NCBI GenBank assembly: GCA_017990155.1
Contig: JAGNOM010000034.1
Coordinates: 1-15,048, forward strand
Source: Propionivibrio sp.
Lineage (GTDB): Bacteria > Pseudomonadota > Gammaproteobacteria > Burkholderiales > Rhodocyclaceae
DNA: 15,048 nt
Reading direction: 5' to 3'
Below are positions 14,346 to 15,048 of this stretch, piece by piece. How positions within the stretch are numbered: position 1 is the first letter of the stretch; every line of letters starts with the position of its first letter. The notes under the pieces are model-generated. The model was given only the letters and a program-made list of their open reading frames with translations. It made no database searches and was not told the origin of the DNA. A program made the translations under genes and the position numbers.

Positions 14346-15048
14346 TTCGCGGCTCCCAGTTCGGCTTTCGCCAGATCGAATTGCTCTGCCGACGGCACCT
14401 TGTGATGCCACTCCACCCGGTCTTCCATGAACGACACACCTTTCCCCTTCAATGAATTGGCAATCACGACACGCGGACGGTCGCCACGCGGACCGGCCAG
14501 GCTCTCGTACAGCACGTTGTAGTCGTGGCCGTCGATTTCGCACACTTCCCAGCCAAACGCCGCCCACTTGTCGCCGAGCGGATCGAGGCGGTTCGTATCC
14601 TCTGTGCGCGCACCCTGCTGCAAACGGTTGCGATCGACGATCGCGGTCAGGTTCGATAAGCCCTTGTGGCCGGCGAACATGATGGCTTCCCAGTTGCTGC
14701 CTTCCTGCAGTTCGCCGTCGCCGAGGACGACGAAGGTGCGCCAGTCGGCTTTTTGCAAACGCGCCGCCATCGCGCAGCCGACGGCGACCGGCAAACCGTG
14801 TCCGAGCGGCCCGGTATTGGTCTCTACGCCCGGAACCTTGTTGCGATTCGGGTGACCGTTCAGCGCCGAGAGCGGCTTGGCGAAGGTCGCGAGATCTTCC
14901 GGAGGAATGAAACCGCACATCGCCAGCACCGAATACAGCGACGCGGAGCAGTGGCCCTTGCTCAGGATGAAGCGATCGCGTTCGGCCCACTGCGGGTTGG
15001 CCGGGTCGTAGTTCATGACGCCGCCGAACAGCGTGACGAGAGTATCCG
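14342..15048 (-). CDS. Split transketolase, N-terminal subunit (5' end outside window)
   Basis: The frame enters from the right edge and ends at the TGA at 14342, giving 234 residues. About 40 N-terminal residues are missing compared with typical subunits of about 270-280. It is the diphosphate-binding half of transketolase. Positions are counted from the edge: RDRFILSKGHCSASLYSVLA (23-42), NTGPLGHGLPVAVG (76-89), and VVLGDGELQEGSNWEA (106-121), which opens the thiamine-diphosphate motif and ends at N137 (IVDRN). WHHKVPS near the C-terminus is also typical. A methionine at 15016 lies in the middle of a conserved segment (LFGGVMNYDP) and is not the start. It is the first gene of the operon visible here, and upstream genes or the regulator lie outside. 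Confidence 0.9.
   Translation of the reverse strand, partial: DTLVTLFGGVMNYDPANPQWAERDRFILSKGHCSASLYSVLAMCGFIPPEDLATFAKPLSALNGHPNRNKVPGVETNTGPLGHGLPVAVGCAMAARLQKADWRTFVVLGDGELQEGSNWEAIMFAGHKGLSNLTAIVDRNRLQQGARTEDTNRLDPLGDKWAAFGWEVCEIDGHDYNVLYESLAGPRGDRPRVVIANSLKGKGVSFMEDRVEWHHKVPSAEQFDLAKAELGAAK

Noticed and set aside
12491..14405. Plus-strand open frames of 345 and 348 codons opposite the kinase and transketolase genes
   Set aside because: The minus-strand proteins are full of family motifs; the plus-strand translations resemble no known family.
1..15048. Mobile elements, CRISPR arrays, phage genes, tRNA or rRNA
   Set aside because: No transposase or integrase, no repeat-spacer pattern and no RNA gene signature was seen on either strand.

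Overview
The window is GC-rich (about 60 % by eye) and every gene I can support reads on the minus strand. The order ribB-type gene, ribH, nusB, thiL, pgpA, pncC is a familiar betaproteobacterial housekeeping block. A FimV/TspA-family protein and repeated ATGA stop/start overlaps fit the same group, perhaps Rhodocyclales or a relative. No tRNA, rRNA, insertion sequence or CRISPR array was seen.

Right part (about 6506-15048, transcribed right to left): a compact catabolic operon whose 5' end lies beyond the window. In order of transcription it encodes transketolase N-terminal subunit (partial), transketolase C-terminal subunit, an FGGY sugar/polyol kinase of the glycerol-kinase subgroup, the permease, periplasmic binding protein and double ATPase of a ribose-type ABC importer, and two different short-chain dehydrogenases. 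It ends at a textbook intrinsic terminator with a UUCG loop (6506-6531). A second hairpin followed by T residues lies between the binding-protein and ATPase genes and probably lowers ATPase expression. The gene set implies import of a small sugar or polyol, interconversion by the dehydrogenases, phosphorylation by the kinase, and transfer of a two-carbon unit by a dedicated split transketolase. The substrate cannot be named from the sequence. Pentitols, tetritols and branched sugars such as apiose are candidates, and this is the most likely place for an undescribed pathway.

Middle part (3983-6505): a structured leader of about 260 bases, then riboflavin genes ribB (RibBX type, with a degenerate GTP cyclohydrolase II domain lacking the zinc cysteines) and ribH, then nusB. 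No FMN riboswitch was recognised in the leader. A strong 10-bp hairpin separates nusB from thiL.

Left part (1-3982): thiL, pgpA and pncC, tightly packed with overlapping ends, followed by a FimV/TspA-like inner-membrane/periplasmic protein gene truncated by the window edge.
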